DNA of 64,000 nucleotides from Asticcacaulis machinosus (GCF_028550435.1 NZ_JAQQKV010000001.1:806001-870000); one strand, 5' to 3'; shown: positions 37,357-46,978, counted from the stretch's first letter. Program-made: numbers and translations. Notes: a model not told the origin generated them from the letters alone.

Positions 37357-39006
37357 ATGCTCCGCCGCTTCTTAACCGACGAACGCGGCGCTTCGGCCAT
37401 CATCATGGCCCTGTCGATGAGCATGGTGATTTGTCTGGCGGCACTGGCGGTCGATGTCGGCTCGATATTTCTTCACACCCGTAAGCTTCAGGGGGCCGCC
37501 GATCTGGCCGCTATGAGCGCCGCCGCCGACCTCAGCCGTGCCGAAGCCGCCGCGTCCGCCACCGTCGCCGCCAATGCTGCGGGCATCACCACCGTCACCG
37601 AAATTGGCCAGTATGATCAGGCCCTCAGCCACGATAACCGCTTTACTGCCACGGCCCTGACCTCGGCCAATGCCGCCCGAGTTACCCTGACCGCGCAGGC
37701 CCCGCTCTATTTCGGGCAGGTGCTGCTGGATAAACCCTCCATCACCATCAGGCGCACGGCGACCGCCAGTCAGACGCAACTGGCCGCATTCAGCATCGGC
37801 TCACGGCTAGCTTCACTCAATGGCGGTTTGCTCAACAGCCTGCTCAGCGGCCTGACCGGTTCCAGCGTCAGTTTGACTGTGATGGATTACAATCATCTGG
37901 CTGGCGCGCGCATCGACCTGCTCAGTTACGTCAGCGCTCTGCATGAAACGGTCACGGTGGATACCGTCAGTTTCGATGACACCCTGAACGCCGAGGTGGA
38001 ACTGGGTGACGCGCTCAACCTGCTGGCCGATGAGGTCGATCTCAATGCCCGCGGCCCGCTTAAGGTTCTGGCGGCGACCAACATCAAAGACACTAAAATC
38101 AAGCTGAACGACCTGATCGATCCGGGGGTTTACGGCGATCAGGACTATATCAAAGGCGGGCCGGACTCAGGCGTTTCGGTCGATTCCCTGTCGCTGGTGA
38201 ACGCCATGCTGACCACGGCCAATAAAAACCGGCAGGTTGAGCTTAATCTGTCGTCTGAGGTGCCGAGTTTAAGCGCCCTCAAGGTCTGGCTGGCCATAGG
38301 TGAGCGGCCCAATAAATCGCCGTGGATCACCGTCACCCGTACCGGCGAGCCCATTATCCGCACGGCCCAGACCCGGCTTTATGTCGAAGCCTCCATCGGC
38401 GGGGTCGGATCGGTCCTAAGCGCGTTGGGTGTCAAGGCATTGAAACTGCCGGTCTTTGTCGAACTGGCGTCAGGTGAAGCGAAACTGGCCGGGATCACCT
38501 GCACCGGCTCAAAAAGTGTGACCCTAAGCGTTCGCCCCAGCATCGGTCAGGTCAATATCGGCGAAATCAACACCGCTGATCTCAACAATTTCAAGAAAAC
38601 CCTGACGGTCAGTGACGCTACCCTGGTCAATATCAGCGCCCTTGGCCTGCCCGTCATCAGCGCCACCGCCAAGGCGCAGGTCAAGCTGGGCGGCGAGACG
38701 TGGAAATCGCAAGCGTTCACGGCAGACGATATCAACAACCACACCATCAAGACCGTCAAAACCGATGATGCCGTCCAGAGCCTTACCCAATCTCTGGTCG
38801 ATAAGGTCGATCTGACGGTCATTTTGGCCGGCATCAAGATCAAGGTCGGCCCCGCGGTGTCGGCCATCGGATCGCTGCTGAGCTTTGCAGCCCCGCTGAT
38901 CGATGGGGTGCTCAACGCGCTGCTGGGTACGCTCGGCATTGGTCTGGGCGAAGCCGATGTTCAGGTCCACGGTCTTCGGTGTTCGGGGGCGGCATTGGTG
39001 GGCTGA
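37357..39006 (+). CDS. TadG-like pilus assembly / Flp minor protein
   Basis: 549 residues. The N-terminal DERGASAIIMALSMSMVICL is the TadE/F/G-type membrane helix with preceding Glu, followed by AAVDVGSIFLHTRKLQGAADLAAMSAA, the typical TadG motif. A large periplasmic Ala/Thr/Leu-rich part (about 100-549) resembles cyst- or repeat-rich ends of TadG proteins; no vWA metal site is obvious. It forms a two-gene operon with the TadE-like gene. Roles in Flp pilus assembly or tethering are by family analogy. Confidence 0.85.
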   Translation: MLRRFLTDERGASAIIMALSMSMVICLAALAVDVGSIFLHTRKLQGAADLAAMSAAADLSRAEAAASATVAANAAGITTVTEIGQYDQALSHDNRFTATALTSANAARVTLTAQAPLYFGQVLLDKPSITIRRTATASQTQLAAFSIGSRLASLNGGLLNSLLSGLTGSSVSLTVMDYNHLAGARIDLLSYVSALHETVTVDTVSFDDTLNAEVELGDALNLLADEVDLNARGPLKVLAATNIKDTKIKLNDLIDPGVYGDQDYIKGGPDSGVSVDSLSLVNAMLTTANKNRQVELNLSSEVPSLSALKVWLAIGERPNKSPWITVTRTGEPIIRTAQTRLYVEASIGGVGSVLSALGVKALKLPVFVELASGEAKLAGITCTGSKSVTLSVRPSIGQVNIGEINTADLNNFKKTLTVSDATLVNISALGLPVISATAKAQVKLGGETWKSQAFTADDINNHTIKTVKTDDAVQSLTQSLVDKVDLTVILAGIKIKVGPAVSAIGSLLSFAAPLIDGVLNALLGTLGIGLGEADVQVHGLRCSGAALVG

Positions 39007-39057
39007 TTTGAGGTCACCATCCTTCATATAGACAGCCCGTTCGACGCAGAATAAACA

Positions 39058-40575
39058 GTGGTCATGCCTAACGACCTTCTCTCTCCGACCGAATCGACTA
39101 ATGCCGCCCCCTATTCGGTGTCCGAACTGGCCGGTGCCCTGAAACGCACCCTGGAGACGACCTACGACCATGTGCGGGTGCGAGCCGAAATTTCCAAGGT
39201 CACGCGCCATTCGTCTGGCCATGTCTATCTGACGCTCAAGGACGACCGTGCCGCCATCGACGGCGTCATTTGGAAAGGCAATGTCAGCCGCCTGAAAGCC
39301 CAGCCGGAAATGGGCCTTGAGGTCATAGTGACCGGTAAGATCACCACCTTTCCGGCCTCATCCAAATACCAGATCGTCATTGAATCGTTAGAGGCCGCCG
39401 GCATGGGCGCGCTTTTGGCCCAGCTTGAACGCCTGAAAGCCAGACTGCATGCCGAGGGCCTGTTCGATCCGGCGCGAAAAAAGCCGCTGCCGTTCGCCCC
39501 CAAAACCATTGGCGTTATTACCTCCCCCACCGGTGCGGTCATCCGCGACATTCTGCACCGCATCCGCGATCGCTGGCCGTGCCGGGTCATGGTCTGGCCG
39601 GTGGTGGTTCAGGGCGATGCAGCACCCAGTCAGGTGATCCGCGCTATCAAGGGGTTCGAGAGCGGCGAAGCGCCCAAACCTGACGTGCTGATCATCGCCC
39701 GCGGCGGTGGCTCGGTCGAAGATTTGTGGCCGTTTAATGATGAAGCTTTGGCGCGTGCCGTTGCCGCCTGCCCCATACCGATTATCTCGGCCGTAGGGCA
39801 TGAGACCGACACCACCCTGATCGATTTCGTTTCCGACCGGCGCGCGCCGACCCCCACAGGGGCTGCGGAAATGGCGACGCCGGTGTTGAGCGAACTGAAA
39901 GGTTTTCTGCTTGATCTGGAACGCCGCCGCGTCGGCACCTTCGGGCGATCTATGGAAAGCCGCCGTGAACGGGTGGCCCTGTTGAGCCGCGCCCTGCCCA
40001 AGCCGCAGGATCTGATCAATTCAGCTCAGCAACGACTTGATTATATTGGCCATCGTCTGGGCGGCGGTCTGTCCAAAAACCTCAATTTGCATGAAACCGC
40101 ACTTGTGCGGGTAGCGGGGCGGTTTAATCCGGCCCTGCTGGCCCGCCCGCAGTCGCTCAAAGCCGATCAGGTGACACAGTTATCAAACCGCGCCCTGGCC
40201 GCCCTCACCCGCCGCGTGGCTCAGGCCGAAAGTCATGCCCGCCTGCCCGCATTGACACAGCGTATGGATGACGCCGTGCAACGCCAGTTAAAACAACGCT
40301 GCGACCGCCTGTTGTCCCTTGAGCAATTGCGCCAGAGCCTGAACCCTGACCGGCCGCTTAATCTCGGATTTGCCCGCGTGCATCGTAAGGACGGGGCTCT
40401 GGTAGCGTCAGCCGCCGCCGTGACGACCAACGATGCGCTGGAGCTGCATTTCAAAGACGGCGTCGTCGATGTGGTCGCCACCACCGATGCGCCCCCGCAA
40501 ACGCCACCCACCTCCAAGCCCACGCCCAAAAAAGTCACACCGCCGCCCTCTTCGGATCAGGGGAGCTTGTTTTAG
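39058..40575 (+). CDS. xseA: Exodeoxyribonuclease VII large subunit
   Basis: 505 residues (GTG at 39058 or ATG at 39064). An N-terminal OB-fold (about 15-115, including [20 protein letters not shown]) precedes the nuclease domain with [23 protein letters not shown], the hallmark [16 protein letters not shown] and [25 protein letters not shown] coiled-coil region and a Pro-rich tail ([14 protein letters not shown]) follow. With XseB it degrades single-stranded DNA. XseB is not in the window. The C-terminal Pro/Lys-rich tail is not conserved in general. Confidence 0.95.
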   Translation: MVMPNDLLSPTESTNAAPYSVSELAGALKRTLETTYDHVRVRAEISKVTRHSSGHVYLTLKDDRAAIDGVIWKGNVSRLKAQPEMGLEVIVTGKITTFPASSKYQIVIESLEAAGMGALLAQLERLKARLHAEGLFDPARKKPLPFAPKTIGVITSPTGAVIRDILHRIRDRWPCRVMVWPVVVQGDAAPSQVIRAIKGFESGEAPKPDVLIIARGGGSVEDLWPFNDEALARAVAACPIPIISAVGHETDTTLIDFVSDRRAPTPTGAAEMATPVLSELKGFLLDLERRRVGTFGRSMESRRERVALLSRALPKPQDLINSAQQRLDYIGHRLGGGLSKNLNLHETALVRVAGRFNPALLARPQSLKADQVTQLSNRALAALTRRVAQAESHARLPALTQRMDDAVQRQLKQRCDRLLSLEQLRQSLNPDRPLNLGFARVHRKDGALVASAAAVTTNDALELHFKDGVVDVVATTDAPPQTPPTSKPTPKKVTPPPSSDQGSLF

Positions 40576-40602
40576 GCCGCCATCTACCCCTATATTACGA
40601 TC

Positions 40603-40821
40603 ATGAATATGCACACCAAACCTCCCCTGCCCGATCAGGCCGTATTGCATTACGGCGACGGCGAATATGTCGTCATGAAGCCGGGCAAGTTCGTCATTTG
40701 CGCCGTGTCGGGTAAGCACATCCCGCTGGAGGCCCTGCGCTACTGGAACCCCACCACTCAGGAAGCCTTTGCCGGCCCTGAAGAAGCCACGGCCCGATGG
40801 AAAGACCTGAACCAGCGCTGA
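40603..40821 (+). CDS. DUF2093 domain protein
   Basis: 72 residues. The DUF2093 pattern is complete: AVLHYGDGEYVVMKPGKFVICAVSGKHIPLEALRYWN, then PTTQEAFAGPEEATARW. It looks like a small compact beta-rich protein with a single Cys. The function is unknown. It follows xseA by 27 bp, and its last 25 bp overlap the start of a peptidase gene. It may share a transcript with both. Confidence 0.85.
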   Translation: MNMHTKPPLPDQAVLHYGDGEYVVMKPGKFVICAVSGKHIPLEALRYWNPTTQEAFAGPEEATARWKDLNQR

Positions 40822-41657
40822 ATCGCAGACATTTATTAAAAGCCGCGGGCCTGATCGGCCTTGCGGCAGCGCCCGCCTATGCGGTGCCCCTGATCCCACG
40901 CACCTTAAACCTTCGTGGCCGATTCCGTCAGGGCGGCTATGCCATAGGCCAGGCCGATCCCCACGCCGATGTCTGGGTGGACGGCGAATGGCGCACGAAA
41001 GCCTCTGATATCGGCAGCTTTTTTATCGGGTTTGATCGTGACAGTCCGCCACACTGCCTGATTGAGATCAAGGGCCCGGTGCCGGGCCAGTACCAAAAGA
41101 CGACCTGCGAAATCTATCCCACCCGCTATGAGGTTCAGCGCGTCGATGGCCTGCCGCAAAGCACGGTCACGCCGACCGATCCGGCTTTGCTGGAGCGCAT
41201 CGCCGCCGAGGTCGCGCTCAAGAACGAAGCCTTTGCCCACCGCGAAGACGCCGACTGGTTCCGCGACGGGTTTTCTTGGCCGCTGGATATCTACCGCGTG
41301 TCGGGCACCTTCGGTAATCAGCGCATCTTAAACGGCACCCCGTCGCGACCTCATTATGGCTATGACATGGCCGCCCCCGTCGGCACGCCGGTTCACGCCC
41401 CTCAGACCGGCAGGGTGGTGCTGGCTGAACCCGACCTGCACTTTGAGGGCGGCTTGATCCTGATTGATCACGGTCAGGGGGTGATTTCCATGTACCTGCA
41501 CCTGTCGCAACTGTTTGCCGCCAAAGGCCAGCTTGTCCCGAAAGGTCAGTTGATCGGCTATGTCGGCGCCAAGGGCCGCGCCACCGGCCCGCACCTGTGC
41601 TGGCGACTCAAATGGCGTGACCGGGCGCTTGACCCCAGCCTGATAGTCGTCGGTTAA
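40797..41657 (+). CDS. M23 family metallopeptidase (peptidoglycan endopeptidase), Tat/Sec exported
   Basis: 286 residues. A twin-Arg-like signal NRRHLLKAAGLIGLAAAPAYA (residues 9-29) is close to the Tat pattern. The C-terminal LytM/M23 domain shows HYGYDMAAPVGTPVHAP (His and Asp zinc ligands), YLHLSQLF and GRATGPHLCWRLKW (HxC variant where many members have HxH). It is predicted to cleave peptide bridges of peptidoglycan. The start overlaps the DUF2093 gene by 25 bp, which suggests translational coupling. Replacement of the last His by Cys in the HxH site should be verified, as it could affect zinc binding; the first His of the pair is kept. Confidence 0.88.
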   Translation: MERPEPALNRRHLLKAAGLIGLAAAPAYAVPLIPRTLNLRGRFRQGGYAIGQADPHADVWVDGEWRTKASDIGSFFIGFDRDSPPHCLIEIKGPVPGQYQKTTCEIYPTRYEVQRVDGLPQSTVTPTDPALLERIAAEVALKNEAFAHREDADWFRDGFSWPLDIYRVSGTFGNQRILNGTPSRPHYGYDMAAPVGTPVHAPQTGRVVLAEPDLHFEGGLILIDHGQGVISMYLHLSQLFAAKGQLVPKGQLIGYVGAKGRATGPHLCWRLKWRDRALDPSLIVVG

Positions 41658-41903
41658 GCGCCACAACACCTTAGGATAGCAGATTGTGACACCCCTTAAA
41701 AAAGCGTGATCACTTTTCATATTTAAATTCTGGTTTTCGGGAACCAAAGGCTTGATATTTGGCGCGGTTTTGCTTAACCGCTTGCGATGCACGCAGCCCT
41801 GAGTCTTCAAAACGAACGGTCGCCAAAAGCTTAAAGTAACAGCGTACCCATACTTTCACGATTATCTTAGTATCGCCTGTACGGCAGTTGGAACTTGCGT
41901 GTT

Positions 41904-42398
41904 ATGACAGATTACGGCGCTTTGAAACTTTTGCTGGTCGAAGACAATCAGCACATGCGCTCCATCGTCATGGCCATCCTCAAAGGCACAGGTCTGCGCC
42001 ACATCCGTGAGGCCCGCGACGGCGCCGAAGCGCTTGAAATTCTGCGCCAATATGATGCCGATATTGCTCTGGTCGACTTCAATATGCAGCCGATCGACGG
42101 GGTTGAATTTACCCGTATGCTGCGTAATTCCAGTGACAGTCCCAACCCCTATCTGCCGGTCGTGATGATCACCGGCCATTCCGAGAAAAGCCGCGTGATG
42201 GAAGCGCGCGACGCCGGTGTTAATGAGTTTGTGGTCAAGCCGCTGACGGCGCGCGCCCTGCTCGGGCGGCTGGACAACATCATCATGCGTCCGCGCCCGT
42301 TTATCCGCTGTTCAACCTATTTCGGGCCGGATCGCCGGCGAAAGACCGACACCGGTTACAACGGTCCGTTCCGGCGCAATACCGACGGCATGTTTTAG
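41904..42398 (+). CDS. CheY-like response regulator with C-terminal FGPDRRR extension
   Basis: 164 residues from ATG 41904. The receiver domain (about 5-125) has the acidic pair in LLVEDNQHM, the phosphoacceptor Asp in IALVDFNMQPIDG, Thr in VVMITGHSEKS and Lys in VVKPLTA. The tail (126-164) RPFIRCSTYFGPDRRRKTDTGY is a short basic extension seen in many alphaproteobacterial stand-alone receivers. No DNA-binding or enzymatic output domain is present, so it likely works by protein contact. It lies next to tipF. Its own kinase is not identified. Confidence 0.88.
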   Translation: MTDYGALKLLLVEDNQHMRSIVMAILKGTGLRHIREARDGAEALEILRQYDADIALVDFNMQPIDGVEFTRMLRNSSDSPNPYLPVVMITGHSEKSRVMEARDAGVNEFVVKPLTARALLGRLDNIIMRPRPFIRCSTYFGPDRRRKTDTGYNGPFRRNTDGMF

Positions 42399-42495
42399 AG
42401 CCCGCTTTAAAAGTTAACGCTGGCCTTTGCGTCTGCGGAAAATCACCCCATAGTGCGCATTAAGCATATTAGTGATTCTTCGGGAACGCGCGTTT

Positions 42496-43809
42496 ATGGC
42501 CAGAGCCACCCCTGCCCTGCTGCTGGGCACCTATTTCTTTTTGTCGCTGACCATTGCCGCCCTGTTGTGGCGCGGCGGGTCTGACGGCGGGGCGTGCGTG
42601 GCGGCCTTTCTGGGCACTATGGGCCTGTGTACGGGCTTTCATGTGTTTGTGGGCCAAAAGCTGATGGCCGCCCGTATCGATAAGGATATCGACCGGGTGC
42701 GCGAAGCCCACCGCCTGATGGTCGAAGCCATTGACGCCACCCAAAAAGACATGCTCGATCTGGCCGACAGTGTGCAACACCAGCGCACTACCCGCACCGA
42801 AGAATTGACCAGTGAGGTCAAGATGCTGGAAGGGCTGGTGCTTAAGCTGGGCGAAAGCATCGAGGATCGCCTGAACGAATGGCAAAACCGCACCCCGGCG
42901 CCCGCGCAGCCAAGCTATGGGCGCGGCCCCAATGCCGCCGAAGCCGTGCGCCAGATGTCGCGCCGGGAGCAGCAGGCCATAGCCCTGATCGAGACGGTGC
43001 GTGAGGCCCTGATTGAGAACCGCGTTGATCTCTATCTGCAACCGGTCGTGTCCCTGCCGCAGCGTAAGACGGTATTTTACGAAAGCTTTTCCCGTCTGCG
43101 CGATGAGACCGGCCGTGTGATGATGCCGGCGGAATATCTGACCGTGGCCGAGCCCGAAGGTTTGTTGCCGTCAATTGACAATCTGCTGCTGTTCCGCTGC
43201 GTGCAGATCGTGCGCAAACTGGCCAAGAACGACCGCCGTATCGGTATTTTCTGCAATATTTCGCTCTCGACCCTGCGAGACGACAGCTTTTTCCCGCAGT
43301 TTCTGGAGTTCCTTAAGGAAAACCGCGACCTGTCCGGCGCGCTGATCTTTGAACTGGGCCAGGACGCCTTTATCGCGCGTGGATCTGCCGAAGCGCGCAA
43401 TATGGCCAAGCTGGCCGATCTGGGCTTCCGCTTCTCGATCGATAAGGTCACGACAATTGATTTCGATGTTCATGACCTGCAACGCTCAGACGTGCGCTTT
43501 GTCAAGATTTCGGCCAAGCTGTTGATGGAGCAACTGCTCGACATTGACGGCCGCCCGGCCATGAAGTTCCTCAAAGATATTCACGCCGGTGATTATGCCT
43601 CGCTGCTGGCGCGTTACGGCATAGAAGTCATTGCTGAAAAGATCGAGTCTGAGCGTCAGGTTGTCGACGTACTCGAAGCCGATGTCGGCTATGGTCAGGG
43701 CCATCTGTTTGGTGAGCCGCGCGCCATTAAGGAGCAGGTCTTGCTGGAAACCGCCCCGCCCGCTGGCTTTGCCCGCTCGACCCTGCCGCCCCTGCGCCGC
43801 CGGGCTTAG
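42496..43809 (+). CDS. tipF: TipF-like flagellar regulator with degenerate EAL domain
   Basis: 437 residues from ATG 42496 (MARATPALLLGTYFF). Two N-terminal membrane spans, a coiled-coil (about 60-125) and an EAL-type domain (180-425) match Caulobacter TipF, a c-di-GMP-binding protein needed for flagellum assembly at the new pole. The EAL signature is YESFSRL instead of E-A-L, and the usual DDFG reads SIDKVTTIDF, so phosphodiesterase activity is unlikely while binding may remain (QPVVSLPQRKTVF, IAEKIESERQVVDVL, GYGQGHLFG). The start at 42472 would add eight polar residues and is less likely. It converges with a hydrolase gene, overlapping 4 bp. Confidence 0.82.
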   Translation: MARATPALLLGTYFFLSLTIAALLWRGGSDGGACVAAFLGTMGLCTGFHVFVGQKLMAARIDKDIDRVREAHRLMVEAIDATQKDMLDLADSVQHQRTTRTEELTSEVKMLEGLVLKLGESIEDRLNEWQNRTPAPAQPSYGRGPNAAEAVRQMSRREQQAIALIETVREALIENRVDLYLQPVVSLPQRKTVFYESFSRLRDETGRVMMPAEYLTVAEPEGLLPSIDNLLLFRCVQIVRKLAKNDRRIGIFCNISLSTLRDDSFFPQFLEFLKENRDLSGALIFELGQDAFIARGSAEARNMAKLADLGFRFSIDKVTTIDFDVHDLQRSDVRFVKISAKLLMEQLLDIDGRPAMKFLKDIHAGDYASLLARYGIEVIAEKIESERQVVDVLEADVGYGQGHLFGEPRAIKEQVLLETAPPAGFARSTLPPLRRRA

Positions 43810-44669
43810 AGCGCTGTCATTATATCTTTTGCACGGCCCCATTGTTGAATAGCGTCGACAACCGTATCGGGCGCTTCCTCCAGCACCCAATGGGAAATGT
43901 CTTCTAACGGCATCAGGGTGAAGTCATCAACTAAGGCATCGTTTCCCCTGGTCAGCGCTTTGTCAAGGAAAGGGTCGTTCATGCCCCACAGCATAAGAAC
44001 CGGAACCTGCAAAGACTTGCGCATATAGGGGGCTACCAGTCGCGTTACGTTCGCCCGGTAATAGTTGATCATCGCTGTGGCCGCACCAGAGGTGCAAATA
44101 TTACGGGCATATACCGCCAGAGCCTCATCGCTGAACCCGGATGACTGCCGCCTCAAGGTATTCACCAACCCCTGCCCACGTCGGCGCGTAACCTGCCATT
44201 CCGGCAATAAAGGTAACAAGAAAAATAATACATAGAGTGATCGCAGTCTTTGTTTCAGACCCGATTTAAGCAAATTGTCGAATATAATGGGATGCGGCGC
44301 GTTAATGACGGTAAGTCCATCAATTTTATCGGCATGATCCAAGGCCGTACGCCAGGCAATAACACCGCCCCAATCATGGCCGACGACAATACGCCGTCTG
44401 GCATTGAGAGCGTCAAATAGCCCGATTACATCCCCGGTCAAGGCTTCTATGCGATAATCCTTAAGACGCGACGGGCGTTCCGTATCCCCGTAACCGCGCA
44501 TGTCCGGGGCGACGATTCTCCATCCAGTTCTGGCCAATGACGACATAAGCGGGGTCCATGCCACGCGGCTTTGCGGAAATCCGTGCAACAGCAAAATGAC
44601 ATTGTCGCCTTCACCGGCTTCATCGACGGTAAACTCCAGATTGTTTGCCCGTATCTTATAGCTGCGCAT
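43806..44669 (-). CDS. Alpha/beta-fold hydrolase (epoxide-hydrolase-like)
   Basis: 287 residues, cytoplasmic. The oxyanion region LLHGFPQSRVAW and nucleophile elbow GHDWGGVIAW (Asp nucleophile) are those of epoxide hydrolases and haloalkane dehalogenases. RGYGDTERP and the late ISHWVLEEAP (catalytic His) complete the pattern, with an acid in WGMNDPFLD. A cap region lies at about residues 130-205. The Asp nucleophile favours an epoxide hydrolase over an esterase, but the substrate is not known. The gene is alone on its strand. Confidence 0.85.
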   Translation of the reverse strand: MRSYKIRANNLEFTVDEAGEGDNVILLLHGFPQSRVAWTPLMSSLARTGWRIVAPDMRGYGDTERPSRLKDYRIEALTGDVIGLFDALNARRRIVVGHDWGGVIAWRTALDHADKIDGLTVINAPHPIIFDNLLKSGLKQRLRSLYVLFFLLPLLPEWQVTRRRGQGLVNTLRRQSSGFSDEALAVYARNICTSGAATAMINYYRANVTRLVAPYMRKSLQVPVLMLWGMNDPFLDKALTRGNDALVDDFTLMPLEDISHWVLEEAPDTVVDAIQQWGRAKDIMTAL

Positions 44670-44834
44670 ATCCCCCTCCGATCCGCCCTTTATCCCGCAG
44701 TTTTTTCATACTCTGCCCAAATCCGATAGAGTTATTCAGTTGTCGTCAGATCATTTATTCGCTTTTTCAAATCCTTGCCCTTGCCTCATTGGTCACACAC
44801 GCTAAAAGGCTGCTGAACAATTAAAGGTGCCCGA

Positions 44835-45704
44835 ATGCCCTCCCCTGAATTGATTACGTCGCTTGCCTCGGTATCCAACCGCTATGACGCTGTGTTTTGC
44901 GATATCTGGGGGGTGATCCATAACGGTAAATGGCATTTTCCGGCGGCCTATGCGGCACTGAAAACCTTTAAGGCCACGGTCGGGCCGGTCGTACTAATCT
45001 CCAATTCGCCGCGCCCCAATGACGGGCTGGCCGCGCAACTGGCCGAACTGGGCGTTTTTGAAGATGCCTACAGCGCCATTGTCTCCTCCGGAGATGCTAC
45101 CCGCACGTTTTTGAGCCAGTACGCTCCGCTGGGGTCGGCCTGGATCGTTGGGCCTGAGCGCGATGACCACCTCTATACCGGCCTTGATCTTGACCGTAGC
45201 GGCACGCCGCAAACCGCCGCCTTTATTTCCTGTACCGGTCTGTTCAACGACGAGAGCGACACGATCGAGCAGTACCGCGCTGATTTCGAGATCGCCGCCA
45301 AACGCGGCATTCCGCTGATCTGCGCCAACCCCGACCGCATCGTTCAGCGCGGCGATAAGATCATCCTGTGCGCCGGATCGCTGGCTGATCTTTATACGGC
45401 GCTGGGTGGTGAGGTCATCATGGCCGGTAAGCCCTATCCGCCGATCTATGACCTGTGCTATGCCGCGCTCGAAAACCTGACCGGCAAAGCGGTGGATAAG
45501 TCACGCATTCTGGCGATTGGTGATGGTCTGCCGACCGATGTGCTGGGGGCCAATGCGCAGAACCTCGACCTTCTGTTCATCGCCGCCGGTATTCACGCTG
45601 TTGAAGCCACAGGTGCAGACGGCAAGCTGGATCCGCATCTTCTGACCGCCGTGCTGCAATCCCAGAACGCTCAGGCGAAGTATGTGGCGGCAGAGTTGGC
45701 GTAA
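44835..45704 (+). CDS. HAD-superfamily hydrolase, TIGR01459 type
   Basis: 289 residues. HAD motif I is AVFCDIWGVIHNG (D-x-W variant seen in class IIA HAD enzymes), motif II is VVLISNSPRPN, and motif III/IV is GGEVIMAGKPYPPIYDLC...ILAIGDGLPTDVLGANAQNLD. A cap (about 90-190) lies between the motifs. Related proteins are NagD/PGP-like phosphatases; this subfamily is common in alphaproteobacteria, but the substrate is unknown. The start follows AAAGGTG. Confidence 0.88.
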   Translation: MPSPELITSLASVSNRYDAVFCDIWGVIHNGKWHFPAAYAALKTFKATVGPVVLISNSPRPNDGLAAQLAELGVFEDAYSAIVSSGDATRTFLSQYAPLGSAWIVGPERDDHLYTGLDLDRSGTPQTAAFISCTGLFNDESDTIEQYRADFEIAAKRGIPLICANPDRIVQRGDKIILCAGSLADLYTALGGEVIMAGKPYPPIYDLCYAALENLTGKAVDKSRILAIGDGLPTDVLGANAQNLDLLFIAAGIHAVEATGADGKLDPHLLTAVLQSQNAQAKYVAAELA

Positions 45705-45793
45705 TACACTTCCCGCCCCGGCTTTAACCGGATGGGGATTAAACCCGCCGCTATTAACCCCACCCGTCATCCGAACCTAAAGGATCGTCTGCC

Positions 45794-45818
45794 ACCCTCC
45801 CCTGAAATCAGGGGAGGT
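45794..45818. repeat. Isolated C-rich/G-rich hairpin
   Basis: CCCTCCCCTGA-AA-TCAGGGGAGG forms a near-perfect palindrome. It resembles hairpin 1 of the REP-like units but lacks hairpin 2 and tail. It lies between the HAD gene and a terminator. Confidence 0.6.
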
Positions 45819-45829
45819 TCTAAGGACAT

Positions 45830-45866
45830 AAAAAACCGGCCGCGAGGGGATTCGCGGCCGGTTTTT
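45830..45866. terminator. Bidirectional intrinsic terminator
   Basis: A perfect stem of AACCGGCCGCGA with TCGCGGCCGGTT is flanked by A-run and T-run. It lies between the convergent HAD-hydrolase and cheZ genes. Confidence 0.9.
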
Positions 45867-45914
45867 CACCATCACCAGATCTTCGTCTGACTTTATTTGC
45901 TTATTTATTTTGTC

Positions 45915-45957
45915 GCGCATCTGATCCAAAAACCGCTGCACACTTTTTGGGATGCGC
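45915..45957. repeat. 43-nt palindromic repeat, copy A
   Basis: GCGCATCTGATCCAAAAA...CTTTTTGGGATGCGC. Arms GCGCATC/GATGCGC and CCAAAAA/TTTTTGG pair. Copies B (50650-50692) and C (58120-58162) have the same length and centre, with compensating changes. It lies a few bases after the cheZ stop. Confidence 0.85.
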
Positions 45958-45961
45958 TTGG

Positions 45962-46927
45962 TTAATCAAACAGGGCGTCGATATCGTCCTGTGAGTTCGT
46001 CTTGTTCAGGTCTTCGGGGCTCATGTCGAACATGGCGTCGATATCATCCTGAGAATTGCTTTCCTCGGCCACAGGCGCAGGGGCTGGCGCCGGTGGGGCG
46101 GGTTTTGGGGCTGGCGCCGGTTCAGGTTTAGGCTCTGGTTTTGGTTCCGGAGCTTTCGCCGCAGGTGCCGGTTGCGGTACTGGGACTGGAGCTGGGGCCG
46201 GTTCTGGTTTAGGCTCTGGTTTAGGCTCCGGGGCTTTTGCCACAGGTGCAGGTGCAGGTGCAGGTGCAGCTTCTACCGCGTCAAAGCTATCAAAACCACC
46301 GTCAAACAGGGCATCAATCGAGTCCTGCTGGGTCTCAGGCCCACCGATTGCCGGACCATTGAGCAGCAGATCACGGTCGCGCTTTTCACGCTCGGTCAAC
46401 TCAACACTCTTGTCCTCGATGCCCAGCTTATCGGCCAGACGCGTGACGCGGTCCTCGATCTGTTTCAGGACATTGACAACCTTGGAGACGCGCTGACCCG
46501 TGATGTCCTGAAAGCTGCACGCTTCAAAGATTTTCATCACTTCGTCATCGACCGCGGCCTTGTAGGCTTTAGGATCATCAATAGAAAATCCCATCATGGC
46601 TTCAGCGCAGTTCATGATCGTGTGGGTGGCGTTTTCCGTGTCGCGGGTAATGGCCTCAAGCTCGGCCCCCGCAGTGGGGATACGCTCTTGCGACAAATCA
46701 TGCGGGCGCAGTTCACGGATCTCTTCCTTGGCCTTGGCGATATAGCCCGCGATGATTCTGAACTCATCGGAACGGCGCTTATCAAGCTGCTGGAAAAAGC
46801 CACGCATCAAAGCGACCAGCGCCTCGGATTGCTGCATCAGATTGATAAGCTTAGGCTCAAGTTCCTGAACCAGAGCGGGGTCGAACCCGTCCATGTCAGT
46901 CTCTGCCTTATGTGATGCCTGGGCCAT
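45962..46927 (-). CDS. cheZ: CheZ-type CheY-phosphatase with extended tail carrying extra CheY-binding-like peptides
   Basis: 321 residues. Residues 1-190 are long helices with the CheZ catalytic motif FQDITGQ (Asp141 and Gln145), which in E. coli CheZ is DLTGQ with Asp143 and Gln147. The end of the helix region LLLNGPAIGG is followed by QQDSIDALFDGGF (200-212), equivalent to the C-terminal CheY-binding peptide of E. coli CheZ. Instead of ending there, the protein continues with a Pro/Ala/Glu linker of about 80 residues and two more copies, SQDDIDAMFD (292-301) and SQDDIDALFD (312-321). These also resemble the FliM N-terminal peptide. cheY lies 51 bp upstream in the same direction. Confidence 0.88.
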   Translation of the reverse strand: MAQASHKAETDMDGFDPALVQELEPKLINLMQQSEALVALMRGFFQQLDKRRSDEFRIIAGYIAKAKEEIRELRPHDLSQERIPTAGAELEAITRDTENATHTIMNCAEAMMGFSIDDPKAYKAAVDDEVMKIFEACSFQDITGQRVSKVVNVLKQIEDRVTRLADKLGIEDKSVELTEREKRDRDLLLNGPAIGGPETQQDSIDALFDGGFDSFDAVEAAPAPAPAPVAKAPEPKPEPKPEPAPAPVPVPQPAPAAKAPEPKPEPKPEPAPAPKPAPPAPAPAPVAEESNSQDDIDAMFDMSPEDLNKTNSQDDIDALFD

Positions 46928-46978
46928 TTATGAACCTGTTATTATGATAGTTTAAGGCTACTGTAGTATGCTTAAAGC

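Noticed and set aside
46056-46496. A Gly/Ala-rich plus-strand frame
   Set aside because: It is the complement of the Pro/Ala/Glu linker of cheZ.
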